A stretch of DNA of 64,000 nt from Streptomyces hayashii (GTDB lineage: Bacteria; Actinomycetota; Actinomycetes; Streptomycetales; Streptomycetaceae): contig NZ_JAHHIU010000003.1 in assembly GCF_024539815.1 (NCBI RefSeq), positions 1 through 64,000 of the forward strand. Direction: 5' to 3'. The position numbers were made by a program, and so were the translations under genes. This document shows positions 24,322 through 32,488 of this stretch, piece by piece. The notes beneath the pieces are model-generated. The model saw only the letters and a program-made list of their open reading frames with translations, had not been told where the DNA came from and searched no databases. The number at the start of each line of letters is the position of its first letter. Within the stretch, counting starts at the first letter, position 1.

Positions 24322-25543
24322 GGCCGGCCTCCTTGGTCGTACGGGCGGACTCGTCGCCGCCGGGTACGCCGGCGAGGTCCTCGACGTCGAAGAGGCGGGC
24401 GATCGGAACGTCGGTGGAGCTGTGCGCGATGATCGAGAAGGCGATGCACACGGCGATGAGCGTGAACGCCTCCTCGCCCTGCGGGATCCCTGCTTGCAGC
24501 ACCAGCAGCCCGTACACGACCGACGCGAAGCCCTTCGGCCCGAACCAGGCCGCGACCAGCTTCTCCCGCCGGTCGAATCGCGTGCCCAGCAGCGAGAGCA
24601 GCAGAGAAGCCGGGCGGATCAGCACGATGGCCAGGACCACGGCGACGTAGCCGCCGAAGGACAGGTCCCCGAACAGCTGAGGCGTCAGCAGCGCGCCGAA
24701 CACCAGCAGCGCCGCGAACTTCGCCAGCTCCGCCAGCGCTTCGCCGAGTGGCTCGAACGCCTCCTTCGCCTCCGGTGAGCGCGCGGTGAGCACCGCGCCC
24801 GCCGAGAACGCGGCCAGGTAGGGGTTGGCGTGCGTCAGGTGGCACGCCGCGTACAGGATCACGCCGATCGCCAGCGGTAGCAGCGGTTGCAGCTTGGGCT
24901 CGGCGCCCAGCAGCCGGAACCGGACGAGCTCGATCACCACGAACGGCAGGACGACACCGAACGCCAGCCCGAGGACCAGCTCGAGCGCGATCTTCCCCAG
25001 CGACGCCTCGGCGTGCCCGGAGGTCGGCCCGGCCGCGGCGATCAAGATGAGCACGACCGGCAGAGCGAGCCCGTCGTTGATGCCGCTCTCCACGTTCAGC
25101 AGCTGCCGCAGCTTCGCCGGGACTTCCTTGCGACCGACGATCGCCGAGGCGAACACCGGGTCGGTCGGCGCCAGCACGGCGCCGACCAGGAACGAGGTCG
25201 TCCAGTCCAGGCCCACCAGGTAGTGCGTGATCAGCGCCATGCCGACGAACGCGAGCGGCATGCCGAGTCCGAGGGCGCGGGCCGGGTTGCGCCAGTTGGC
25301 GCGCAGCTTGGGGAAGGAGACGTGCATGCCGTCGGTGAAGAGCACCGCGAACAGCGCCAGATCGGCTGTGACGGACACGATCTCACTGTCGGGCGTGATG
25401 TGGATCAGCCCGAGGAAACCGTCGCTGACGAGCGCGCCGCCAACCAGGAAGAGAAAGGAGGTGGACAGCACGGTCCGTGCGGCCAGACCTGACAGCAGCA
25501 CCGCGATGAGCAGTGCTGCTCCGAACACCACGACGAGCACCAT
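24308..25543 (-). CDS. Cation:proton antiporter (CPA family)
   Basis: The 411-residue protein has about twelve membrane segments. The block VGAVLAPTDPVFASAIVGRKEVP and the following LLNVESGINDGLALP carry the TDP and ND motifs of CPA1-type Na+(K+)/H+ antiporters. It ends in a cytoplasmic tail of about 35 residues. It should exchange monovalent cations for protons and contribute to pH or salt homeostasis. It is the first gene of a former antiporter/CBS/NhaD operon; the CBS gene overlapping its 3' end is broken. ATG 25543 opens the first helix directly. Confidence 0.9.
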   Translation of the reverse strand: MVLVVVFGAALLIAVLLSGLAARTVLSTSFLFLVGGALVSDGFLGLIHITPDSEIVSVTADLALFAVLFTDGMHVSFPKLRANWRNPARALGLGMPLAFVGMALITHYLVGLDWTTSFLVGAVLAPTDPVFASAIVGRKEVPAKLRQLLNVESGINDGLALPVVLILIAAAGPTSGHAEASLGKIALELVLGLAFGVVLPFVVIELVRFRLLGAEPKLQPLLPLAIGVILYAACHLTHANPYLAAFSAGAVLTARSPEAKEAFEPLGEALAELAKFAALLVFGALLTPQLFGDLSFGGYVAVVLAIVLIRPASLLLSLLGTRFDRREKLVAAWFGPKGFASVVYGLLVLQAGIPQGEEAFTLIAVCIAFSIIAHSSTDVPIARLFDVEDLAGVPGGDESARTTKEAGHVGA

Positions 25544-26082
25544 GACCTGAACCCCCGATCAACGAAGAGAGAGTTGTCCTCACATCGCCGACCAGGCTTC
25601 CCGGCACACCGCTGGGAACCCTACACGTTCTTTACGCAGAACTGACAGGCCACCAGGGCGCACTCTGACCGGCCGGACACTGCCGGGTTCCGGAAAAAGA
25701 CGTCTCGGCCGCGCAAGGTGCCGTCGTCCGTTCCGGCCGCCGGCGCACGGGTGATGCCGATGTGGCGCAGGACCGACCGTGCCCGGTCGTGCGCATGCGT
25801 GCGGCCAGCCGTGTGCCGCGCGCCCGGGCTGCACGAAGAGCCATGAGCAGCGCCGCCCCGCAGCCGTCCGGACTGAGGTGGTTCACACCGGCCGGGTGAC
25901 CTGGCCGGCCGCCCGTTCTGTGCCCCACCTCCGTGACAGCGTGCAGACCCGTGGCAGGAAAAGGCAGCTGACGTGGGCAAACGCGTCGGTTCGGCCAGCG
26001 GCCCCGGGCCGTCGGCCGGGGGCGGCTCTGCCGCCTCACCTCTCGTCGTCTCGTCGTCGAAGGCAGGCCCTCGCGCGATCAG
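25544..26082. other. 539-nt region with no confident gene
   Basis: This spacer includes the promoter region of the antiporter gene and the sequence between it and a truncated antiporter remnant. Minus-strand frames across 25621-25980 have some codon bias, with a C-terminal LVACQFCVKNV, but no recognised family. They overlap several competing frames. Confidence 0.4.
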
Positions 26083-26400
26083 TCAGGCGTGGCCGACGGC
26101 GTCCTGGTCGTCGATGGTCCCGTATGTGTCGGGCGGCGCAGGCGGATTCTCCTGGGCCGGCGGAGCAGACCGCTGGCGGCGCTGTCCGAGCAGGCGGGTG
26201 GCAAGGGGCTCGGTGTAGCGGGCGGTGAGGGGGCCGAGGATGACGAGGATCAGAACGTAGGCGGTGGCCAGCGGGCCGAGGGAGGGTTCGATGCCGGCCG
26301 TGACGGCGAGACCGGCGATCACGATGGAGAACTCGCCGCGGGCGACCAGGGTCCCGCCGGCCCGCCACCGCCCCTTGGACGCGATGCCGGCCTGCTTAGC
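26083..26400 (-). pseudogene. 3' remnant of a CPA2 (Kef-type) antiporter
   Basis: Read leftwards from about 26400, the frame gives AGIASKGRWRAGGTLVARGEFSIVIAGLAV. It continues through two membrane helices to ARYTEPLATRLLGQR and a polar tail. RGEFSIVIA is a conserved block of the last helices of CPA2 antiporters. Everything N-terminal to it, about 300 residues, is missing. It cannot transport ions and marks a deletion endpoint near 26400. Confidence 0.7.
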
Positions 26401-26525
26401 GCCTCGGGCCGGGCGGCATCCGACGCTTTCCGGATCCTCTGATACTGCTTGCCGGAAGGGCGGTACGAGTCAGTCCGGCTGCTGCGGGGAGGGGGCCTGG
26501 GCGCGGGCCAGGGCGTCGAGGGCCG

Positions 26526-26855
26526 CTACTTGGGCGGCAGGCTCACGGCGAAGGCACGTCCCTCGTCGACCCACTCGCCGAGGACGTCTTCCTCGCTGAG
26601 AGCGGTTCCGGCGACGAGGATCCAACCGCGCATGGGACGGCCGGTCATGTCGAAGACGCGCGTGCCGGGCCGGGCCAGGGCCGCGTCGGTGTGGTCGGGG
26701 CCGACTCGCACCATGAGATCGTCGCCGCTCACGCCCACGGCCATGTTGCCGCGGTACAGGAAGGCGATCCCGCCGAACATCCGCCTTTCCGTGACGTCCG
26801 CATCAGCGCCCAGGCGCTGTCTGATCCGTTCCGCCAGTCCTTCGTCGTACGCCAT
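26526..26855 (-). CDS. TfoX N-terminal-domain protein
   Basis: The 109-residue protein is a single TfoX/Sxy N-terminal domain, with the diagnostic VTERRMFGGIAFLYRGNMAVGV and a MRGWILV block. In some proteobacteria Sxy acts in competence, but stand-alone actinobacterial members have no established role. It is 10 nt downstream of the SRPBCC gene on the same strand, so the two are likely co-transcribed. Length is normal for single-domain members. Confidence 0.9.
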   Translation of the reverse strand: MAYDEGLAERIRQRLGADADVTERRMFGGIAFLYRGNMAVGVSGDDLMVRVGPDHTDAALARPGTRVFDMTGRPMRGWILVAGTALSEEDVLGEWVDEGRAFAVSLPPK

Positions 26856-26865
26856 GGTGGTCCTC

Positions 26866-27312
26866 TTACCGTCCGGTCAGCCGGTGTTCGAGGTCACGCA
26901 GATCCTTGCCGATGGAGGAGCGGACCTGGCGGGCCAGGACAGGCGCGGCCAGCCGGTAGAAGCCACCCCCACCGCCCCGGACCCGGATGCGGGCGAAGGT
27001 GCCCCGCGAGTCCGGCTCGAAGATGTACGTGACGTGCATGGGCATCGGCCCGGCCACGGAGACCATGTCCAGCAGGCGGGGCGGCTCGTACGCGGCCACG
27101 CGCAGGACGTAGTCGATGCGCCGGCCGAGAAAGTACGCCGTACGGGTGACCTCGGCGCCCACGCCGAAGCCGCCCTTGTCCGACTCCCGGGTCAGCTCCG
27201 CGGTGCGGATACCCTGCGTCCACTCGGCGTCATGGCGCCAGTCCATGGCGTACTCGGCCACCCGTTCGGGCGGAAGCGGGACCATGCGCTCCGCTGACAC
27301 GTCGATCGTCAT
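26866..27312 (-). CDS. SRPBCC (START-like) family protein
   Basis: The 148-residue protein has the helix-grip pattern of polyketide-cyclase/START-like proteins: VPLPPERVAEYAMDWRHDAEW at the N terminus, GVGAEVTRT, and a long C-terminal helix (APVLARQVRSSIGKDLRDLEHRL). It probably binds a hydrophobic small molecule in a cavity. ATG 27312 fits the usual start. It precedes the TfoX gene in a two-gene unit and is divergent from the oxidoreductase at 27545, with a strong palindrome between them. Confidence 0.85.
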   Translation of the reverse strand: MTIDVSAERMVPLPPERVAEYAMDWRHDAEWTQGIRTAELTRESDKGGFGVGAEVTRTAYFLGRRIDYVLRVAAYEPPRLLDMVSVAGPMPMHVTYIFEPDSRGTFARIRVRGGGGGFYRLAAPVLARQVRSSIGKDLRDLEHRLTGR

Positions 27313-27349
27313 CGTTCTGTTGCCTTGTCCTCGACCGGCCAGGATCCGG

Positions 27350-27390
27350 GCTCGCCCACCGCCTCAGGATCCTTGAGGCGGTGGGCGAGC
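27350..27390. promoter_or_regulatory. 41-bp perfect palindrome in divergent promoter region
   Basis: Perfect 17-bp arms at 27350-27366 and 27374-27390 flank a 7-nt loop. The hairpin lies between divergent start codons (27312 minus, 27545 plus), where a terminator is not expected. It could be an operator, a 5'-leader structure, or the relic of a mobile palindrome. Confidence 0.5.
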
Positions 27391-27544
27391 GCACGACGAA
27401 GGTCGCACGCCGGTGGAAAACACCGTGTGGCGGTGCGTCGCAGCGAGACAGCGTGCGATTTCCGCGAGACGCTGCCGCCGGGCGGTACGAAGTGCCGCCT
27501 GCCCCGCCCGTCGGCCCTGTCCGCTGTCCTCCCCGGAGTCCGCC

Positions 27545-28282
27545 ATGGCAGCACAGCCCACCCCGTCCGCTGCGGACGGTTACCGTTTCGACGACCTGCG
27601 CGCCCTTTTCATCAACTGCACCCTCAAGCCGTCCCCCCAGCTCAGCCACACCCAAGGACTCATCGACAAGAGCCGGGCGATCATGGAGGCGCGCGGGGTG
27701 AGCACGGACCTCGTCCGCGCGGTCGACCAGGACATCGCGCCCGGCGTCTACCCGGACATGACCGAACACGGCTTCGCCTCCGACGCCTGGCCCGCGCTGT
27801 ACGAGCAGGTGATGGCCGCGGACATCCTCGTGCTGGCCGGACCCATCTGGCTGGGCGACAACAGCTCCGTCACCAAGCAGGTCATCGAGCGACTCTACAG
27901 CTGCTCCAGCCTGCTCAATCCCCAGGGACAGTACGCCTACTACGGGCGGGTCGGCGGCTGTCTGATCACCGGCAACGAGGACGGAGTCAAACACTGCGCC
28001 ATGAACGTCCTCTACAGCCTCCAGCACCTCGGCTACACCATCCCCCCGCAGGCCGACGCGGGCTGGATCGGCGCCGCGGGCCCCGGACCCTCGTACCTGG
28101 ATCCAGGTTCAGGCGGCCCGGACAACGACTTCACCAACCGCAACACCGCCTTCATGACCTGGAACCTGATGCACCTGGCAGCCCTGCTCAAACGCGCCGG
28201 AGGCATCCCGGCCCACGGCAACCAGCGCTCGGAGTGGGACGCCGGCTGCCGCCCGGGGGCGGACAACCCCGAGCACCGCTGA
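27545..28282 (+). CDS. Flavodoxin-fold NAD(P)H-dependent oxidoreductase, copy 1
   Basis: The 245-residue protein has the FMN-reductase/flavodoxin fold. It opens with ALFINCTLKPSP, a phosphate-binding-loop equivalent of the SLR/SxRxGS loop. ADILVLAGPIWLGDNSS comes next, with a GGCLITGNEDG block for isoalloxazine contact. The C-terminal 80 residues are rich in Gly/Pro and are shared with the paralogue at 50626, which is nearly identical over most of its length. It probably reduces quinones or other electrophiles using FMN; the substrate is unknown. ATG 27545 aligns with the paralogue start. Confidence 0.85.
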   Translation: MAAQPTPSAADGYRFDDLRALFINCTLKPSPQLSHTQGLIDKSRAIMEARGVSTDLVRAVDQDIAPGVYPDMTEHGFASDAWPALYEQVMAADILVLAGPIWLGDNSSVTKQVIERLYSCSSLLNPQGQYAYYGRVGGCLITGNEDGVKHCAMNVLYSLQHLGYTIPPQADAGWIGAAGPGPSYLDPGSGGPDNDFTNRNTAFMTWNLMHLAALLKRAGGIPAHGNQRSEWDAGCRPGADNPEHR

Positions 28283-28334
28283 GCCGTACCGGTCGACACC
28301 TTCAGCACCCCCGCCCCTGCGCGACTGCGTTTCC

Positions 28335-28430
28335 GTTGAATGGGGGAGCCACGGGCAGAACTCCCAAGAAGCGAGGCGGGGATGGGGCGCGTGCGGGTGG
28401 TACCGGCCAGGCCGTGGGCCATCGGCGTGC
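28335..28430 (+). pseudogene. 5' relic of a DM13-protein gene
   Basis: From CGTTGAATGGG at 28335 to GCCGTGGGCCATCGGCG near 28430 the sequence matches 8870-8965, including the leader, the ATGGGGCGCGTGCGG start and the first dozen or so codons of the DM13 gene. Similarity then stops and no DM13 domain follows. It lies directly after the flavodoxin-fold oxidoreductase. The spacer to 28726 holds nothing else recognisable. Confidence 0.7.
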
Positions 28431-28726
28431 CAGCGTCGGCACCGCGTAGCCCGGCCGGGGCCCGCGCACTCCGCAACATTGTCGCCCCTGGGATGTGCTC
28501 CCTGACGGCTGCGCCAAGCGCGATTCGGCCCCGGAGTCCTGGCACGGCCACCAAGGAAAGAACTAGCCCGCCTAGTTTTCAGGGCTTGGTGACCGCGGTC
28601 TTCTTGGCTCGGGACTCCTGTCCGTGCCCCACGGTGCGAAGTAGCGAGGTGAACACGTCCTCACGGCTGCGGCGACCGGTTCATCGCAGCACGGGGGGTG
28701 CGCGCCCAGCAGTGGTCGGCGTCGGG

Positions 28727-29677
28727 TCACCATTGGGCGATGAGCGGCGTGTCCGGTTCGTGCTGTCGCCAGGCTTCGGTGAGGCGGGCGAGGCGGGTGG
28801 GGGCGGCGATGCCGCGCACAATTGCGATCTTGCCGCCTGTGATGTCGAACGTCACGGAGCCGACGACCTGGTCGCCGAGCACGGTGAGGATGGCGGGGGC
28901 GCCGTTGACGACCGCGTAATGGACGGCGGGCGTGCCGCCGACAAGTCGCCGTTTCGCGGGTGTCGGTTTGAAGCCGGCCCGTGCGACGGCGGCGACGCGC
29001 TGCGGAGTGTCGTACCGCAGCAGCCTCTCGGTCAGGCCGGCGCCGTCGGAGACCGCGGTCGCGTCGTCGGTGAGCAGCGCCACGAGCCGTTCGGTGCGGC
29101 CCGAGGTGGCGGCGGCGAGGAACTCCTCGACGATCCTGCGGGCGGATGCCAGGTCGACTTCGCCGCCGCGGCGCGCGGCGGTGATGCGACGCCGGGCCCG
29201 GTGGAGGTGCTGCTGACTCGCGGACTCGGTGATGTCGAGGATCCCGGCGATCTCGGCATGGCTGTAGGAGAACGCTTCGCGCAGGACGTAGACGGCCCGT
29301 TCGAGGGGTGACAGGCGCTCCATGAGCGTCAGCACGGCCAGGGAGACCGATTCGCGCTGCTCGAACGTGGCGGCCGGGCCGAGCATCGGGTCGCCGTCGA
29401 GGAGCGGTTCGGGCAGCCAGGCGCCGGCGGTGCGTTCACGGCGGGCCTGTGCCGAGCGGAGCCGGTCGAGACACAGGTTGGTGACGACCTTGGTCAGCCA
29501 TGCTTCCGGCACCCTGATCTGCTGCCGGTCGGCGGCCTGCCAGTGCAGGAACGTATCCTGCACGGCGTCTTCGGCGTCGGCGGCGGAGCCCAGCAGCCGG
29601 TAGGCCAGCGAGGCCAGCCGGTTCCGGCTGGCCTCGAACCGGCTGGTGTCGAAGCGATCAGTGGCGGTGCTGTCCAC
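28727..29677 (-). CDS. ECF41-type sigma factor with SnoaL-like extension
   Basis: The 316-residue protein has sigma region 2 (NRLASLAYRLLGSAADAEDAVQDTFLHW), region 4 (AVYVLREAFSYSHAEIAGIL) and a linker with WLPEPLL. A SnoaL-like C-terminal domain of about 120 residues follows. WLPEP plus the C-terminal extension is the ECF41 (SigJ-like) signature; in that group the extension, not an anti-sigma factor, controls activity. The C-terminal DGxGK and NPDKL motifs are degenerate here (SDGAGL, AAPTRL). GTG 29677 has AGGGTGA just upstream. The gene begins 10 nt after a frameshifted oxidoreductase, the typical ECF41 neighbour. Confidence 0.88.
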   Translation of the reverse strand: MDSTATDRFDTSRFEASRNRLASLAYRLLGSAADAEDAVQDTFLHWQAADRQQIRVPEAWLTKVVTNLCLDRLRSAQARRERTAGAWLPEPLLDGDPMLGPAATFEQRESVSLAVLTLMERLSPLERAVYVLREAFSYSHAEIAGILDITESASQQHLHRARRRITAARRGGEVDLASARRIVEEFLAAATSGRTERLVALLTDDATAVSDGAGLTERLLRYDTPQRVAAVARAGFKPTPAKRRLVGGTPAVHYAVVNGAPAILTVLGDQVVGSVTFDITGGKIAIVRGIAAPTRLARLTEAWRQHEPDTPLIAQW

Positions 29678-29687
29678 TCGGATCACC

Positions 29688-30904
29688 CTAGGCGGCCACG
29701 CGACCGACGACCGCCTTTTCTTCGGCGGACGCATCCGGTGCGGCGGCCAGGCGGCGCTTGCGCTTGGGCAGCCCGAAGGTCGGGTGCGAGGTGGCCCACA
29801 GCGACATCTTGAGGATGCCCGCCTTGATCCGCGCGGCCTTCCGGCCACCCAGATACTTGGGCTTCGCCTGCGCTTCGTCGTCGACCATCTGCAAGATCCC
29901 GTCCCGCCGCCCGAGGCTGATGTGGTTGCCCAGGTACTCCAGCTTGGTGTTCGGGATCTCGCGGCCGGTCAGGCGTCCCACGATCGCCTCCGTGGCCTGC
30001 CGGCCGGTGTAGCCGGCCGAAGCGCAGGACATCGGCAGCGGCCGGCCGTTGTCGCCGATGACGTAGGCACTGTCGCCGGCGGCGTAGACGTTCGGGTGCG
30101 AGACCGACCGCATGGTGCGATCGACGACGATCCGACCGTTCTCGGTGACCTCCAGCCCGCCCACGGCAGCGGTGAACTGACCGCGAACCCGGCCGTCCAC
30201 ACGGTCGCGTCGGACGCCAGGGCGGTGCCGTTCGAGCACAGCACCCGCGTCGCCTCGACGGCTTCGACGGTGGTGTGCTCCAAGACGGTGATGCCCAGCC
30301 GATCGCACGCATGGCGCACGTGGCTGCGTGCTCCGGCCGAGAGCGGGGCGCTCAGCTCGCCGCGGGCGACCAGCGTCACCGACACGCCCGGCCGGGATTC
30401 GGCGATCTCGGTGGCGGTCTCGATGCCGGTCAGCCCGTCGCCGACGACCAGCACGCTTCCTCCCCCGTCCCGCCTGCTCAGGCTGTCCAGTCGCTCGCGC
30501 AGGCGCAGCGCGGAGGGCCGGCCGGTGACGTCGAAGGCGTGCTCGGCCACGCCGGGGACGCCGTGGTCGGCGGCGTGGCTGCCGAGCGCGTAGAGAAGCG
30601 TGTCGTAGCCGAGTTCGCCGCCGCCCTCGGCGTCAGCCACGGCGACGACCTGCCGCTCGGGGTCGACGGCGATGACACGTGCCAGGCGCAGCCGTATCCC
30701 CGTGCCCGCGAAGACGTCGGCGAGCTGTGGAGCCTCGATCTCTCGGCCGGCCGCGAGCTGGTGCAGCCGCAGCCGCTGGACGAAGTCCGGCTCGGCGTTG
30801 ACCACAGTGATGTCGGTATCCGCCGGGGACAGTCGACGGGCCAGGGTCCCGGCCACGTAGGCCCCGGCATAGCCGGCGCCGACGACGACGATGCGGTGCT
30901 TCAT
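29688..30904 (-). pseudogene. FAD-dependent oxidoreductase, frameshifted
   Basis: The N-terminal part (from ATG 30904, with CAGGAG upstream) has the FAD Rossmann motif VVVGAGYAGAYVAGTLARR and a second NAD(P) motif VLVVGDGLTGIETATE, like NDH-2 or ferredoxin-reductase flavoproteins. The frame breaks after WTAGFAVSSPLP near 30165-30175. The remainder (GGLEVTENGRIVVDRTM, NVYAAGDSAYV and a basic C terminus) continues in another frame to 29688. A 1-nt loss or 2-nt gain explains it. It is either a true pseudogene or a sequencing error. Co-oriented with the ECF41 sigma factor, it would be that sigma factor's usual oxidoreductase target. Confidence 0.8.
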
Positions 30905-31053
30905 GTCTCGCTCCTGTCGGTTCGCTGCTCCCTGTCGACGACTTGAGCGGAACAGCGACCCGATTGCTGACAGGAACTGCATGTGGCATGGGTCACAGAG
31001 GGGCAACCCGGCAGCCCCGGACCGGCTCGCCGCTGCGATCCTGGCCCAACTCC

Positions 31054-31200
31054 ACGAGAAATTCGTCCGACCAGTTCGCCAGCGTCCGGTACCTCGTCGA
31101 CGACGTCCAGAAGGCCGTCGACTTCTACACCGCCTACCTGGGCTTCGCCCTGCGCACCAACGCCGTACCGGCGTTCGCCGATCTCACCCGGCCCGCCGGG
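31054..31200 (+). pseudogene. 5' fragment of a VOC/glyoxalase gene
   Basis: The frame encodes FASVRYLVDDVQKAVDFYTAYLGF followed by ALRTNAVPAFADLTR, the first beta-alpha-beta unit of a vicinal-oxygen-chelate protein. It then runs into DNA antisense to the terD gene. Only about 45 of an expected 130-150 residues remain, so it is inactive. Confidence 0.75.
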
Positions 31201-31773
31201 TCAGACGTTGACGCCGAAGTCGGCGGCGATGCCGGCCAGTCCGGAGGCGTAGCCCTGTCCGACGGCGCGGAATTTCCACTCCGGGCCACTGCGGTAGAGC
31301 TCGCCGAAGACCATGGCTGTTTCCGTCGAAGCGTCCGACAGGTCGTAGCGGGCGATCTCGGCGCCGCCGGCCTGGTTGGCGACGCGGATGAAGGCGTTGC
31401 GGACCTGGCCGAAGCTCTGGCCGCGGTTCTCGGCGTCGTGGATCGAGACGGGGAAGACGATCCGGTCGACCTCGGCGGGCACGGCCGCGAGGTTCACCTT
31501 GACGGACTCGTCGTCGCCCTCGCCCTCACCGGTGAGGTTGTCGCCGGTGTGCTCGACCGAACCGTCCGGGCTCTTCAGGTTGTTGTAGAAGACGAAGTGG
31601 CGGTCGGACAGGACCTTGCCGGAGGCGTCCAGGAGCAGGGCCGAGGCGTCGAGGTCGTAGTCGGTGCCCGTCGTGGTGCGCACGTCCCAGCCCAGGCCGA
31701 CCAGGACCGCGCTCAGGCCCGGCGCCTCCTTGCTGAGCGAGACGTTGCCGCCCTTGGACAGGGAAACTCCCAC
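31201..31773 (-). CDS. terD: TerD-family stress protein (canonical)
   Basis: The 190-residue protein starts [20 protein letters not shown] and keeps the classical TerD features: [14 protein letters not shown], the [10 protein letters not shown] loop and the acidic [18 protein letters not shown] calcium-binding stretch. TerD proteins bind Ca2+ and take part in resistance to tellurite, oxidative and other stress. This is the only one of the three Ter-superfamily proteins here with the full calcium signature. Its 3' end abuts the VOC fragment. In this window it lacks the usual terC, terB or terZ neighbours. Confidence 0.93.
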   Translation of the reverse strand: MGVSLSKGGNVSLSKEAPGLSAVLVGLGWDVRTTTGTDYDLDASALLLDASGKVLSDRHFVFYNNLKSPDGSVEHTGDNLTGEGEGDDESVKVNLAAVPAEVDRIVFPVSIHDAENRGQSFGQVRNAFIRVANQAGGAEIARYDLSDASTETAMVFGELYRSGPEWKFRAVGQGYASGLAGIAADFGVNV

Positions 31774-31861
31774 GGTGAACTCCTTCTCGATGCGTCAGGT
31801 CGGGGCCGGCGCGGCCCAAGCTTAAAATCTACAGCAATGTAGAAAATGGTGAAGGGGTGCT

Positions 31862-31982
31862 TCAGTCGCGGGAGTTGCCGAAGAGGAGGCGGTAATCGAT
31901 CAGCAGGACCAGTGCGCCCGCGATGGCCGAGCCCCAGGTGGCGGCATCGAAGAACTCTCGCTGCACCGGCCGGTCGAGGAGT
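31862..31982 (-). pseudogene. 3' remnant of a small membrane protein gene
   Basis: The minus frame ends RPVQREFFDAATWGSAIAGA, then LVLLIDYRLLFGNSRD and a stop at 31862. It shows one hydrophobic helix and good codon bias but no start within reach; upstream sequence is out of frame. It is probably the tail of a lost membrane protein gene. No family was recognised. Confidence 0.4.
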
Positions 31983-32095
31983 GTAGATGGTGTGGTGTTG
32001 GTGCCGCACATAAGTCGCGGTGCGGTGGGTGGCCGCAGGGGCGTCTATACGATGTGCTGCGCGTGGATTCGGGGTCGATGGAAGGGAGACAGGGC

Positions 32096-32482
32096 GTGAC
32101 GGACCAGCGGGGTTCCCGGCGACGGGGGCAGGGGGAGCTGGAGGCGCTTGTCCTGTCTGTGCTGCGCGAGGCGGACGGCCCGGCGAGTGCGGGCTGGGTG
32201 CAGGAGCGCCTCGGCGGTGACCTTGCCTATACGACGGTGATCACGATCCTGACCCGGCTGCTGGCCAAGGGCGCGGTGACCCGTGAGCGGTCCGGCCGGT
32301 CCTTCGCCTGGACCCCGGCCTCGGACCAGGCGGGCCTGGCCGCGCACAAGATGCGCAAGGTGCTGGACGGCCAGGACGACCGTGAGGCGGTGCTGGCCCG
32401 CTTTGTCACCTCCCTGGAGCCGGGCGATGAACGGCTGTTGCGGGAACTGCTGGATCATGCGAGGGGCGAGAGGGAAGACTGA
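32096..32482 (+). CDS. BlaI/MecI/CopY-family repressor
   Basis: The 128-residue protein is a winged-helix regulator. The recognition region ASAGWVQERLGGDLAYTTVITILTRLLAKGAVTRERSGRSFAW is typical of Penicillinase_R proteins, and a C-terminal dimerisation helix follows. GTG 32096 with GGGAGACAGG upstream is preferred to ATG 32054. It ends 6 nt before an M56 peptidase gene, the usual regulator/sensor-protease pairing, so the peptidase may inactivate this repressor after sensing an envelope signal. Confidence 0.9.
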   Translation: MTDQRGSRRRGQGELEALVLSVLREADGPASAGWVQERLGGDLAYTTVITILTRLLAKGAVTRERSGRSFAWTPASDQAGLAAHKMRKVLDGQDDREAVLARFVTSLEPGDERLLRELLDHARGERED

Positions 32483-32488
32483 AGCCTC

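Noticed and set aside
22590..24650. 686-codon plus-strand ORF
   Set aside because: Antisense to the ArsB/NhaD transporter and the antiporter. Its composition (His/Asp/Gln-rich) is the typical shadow of membrane-protein genes.
25621..25980. 119-codon minus-strand ORF between antiporter genes
   Set aside because: The C-terminal part has some coding-like bias, but several frames compete and no family is recognised, so it was left as part of the unannotated spacer.
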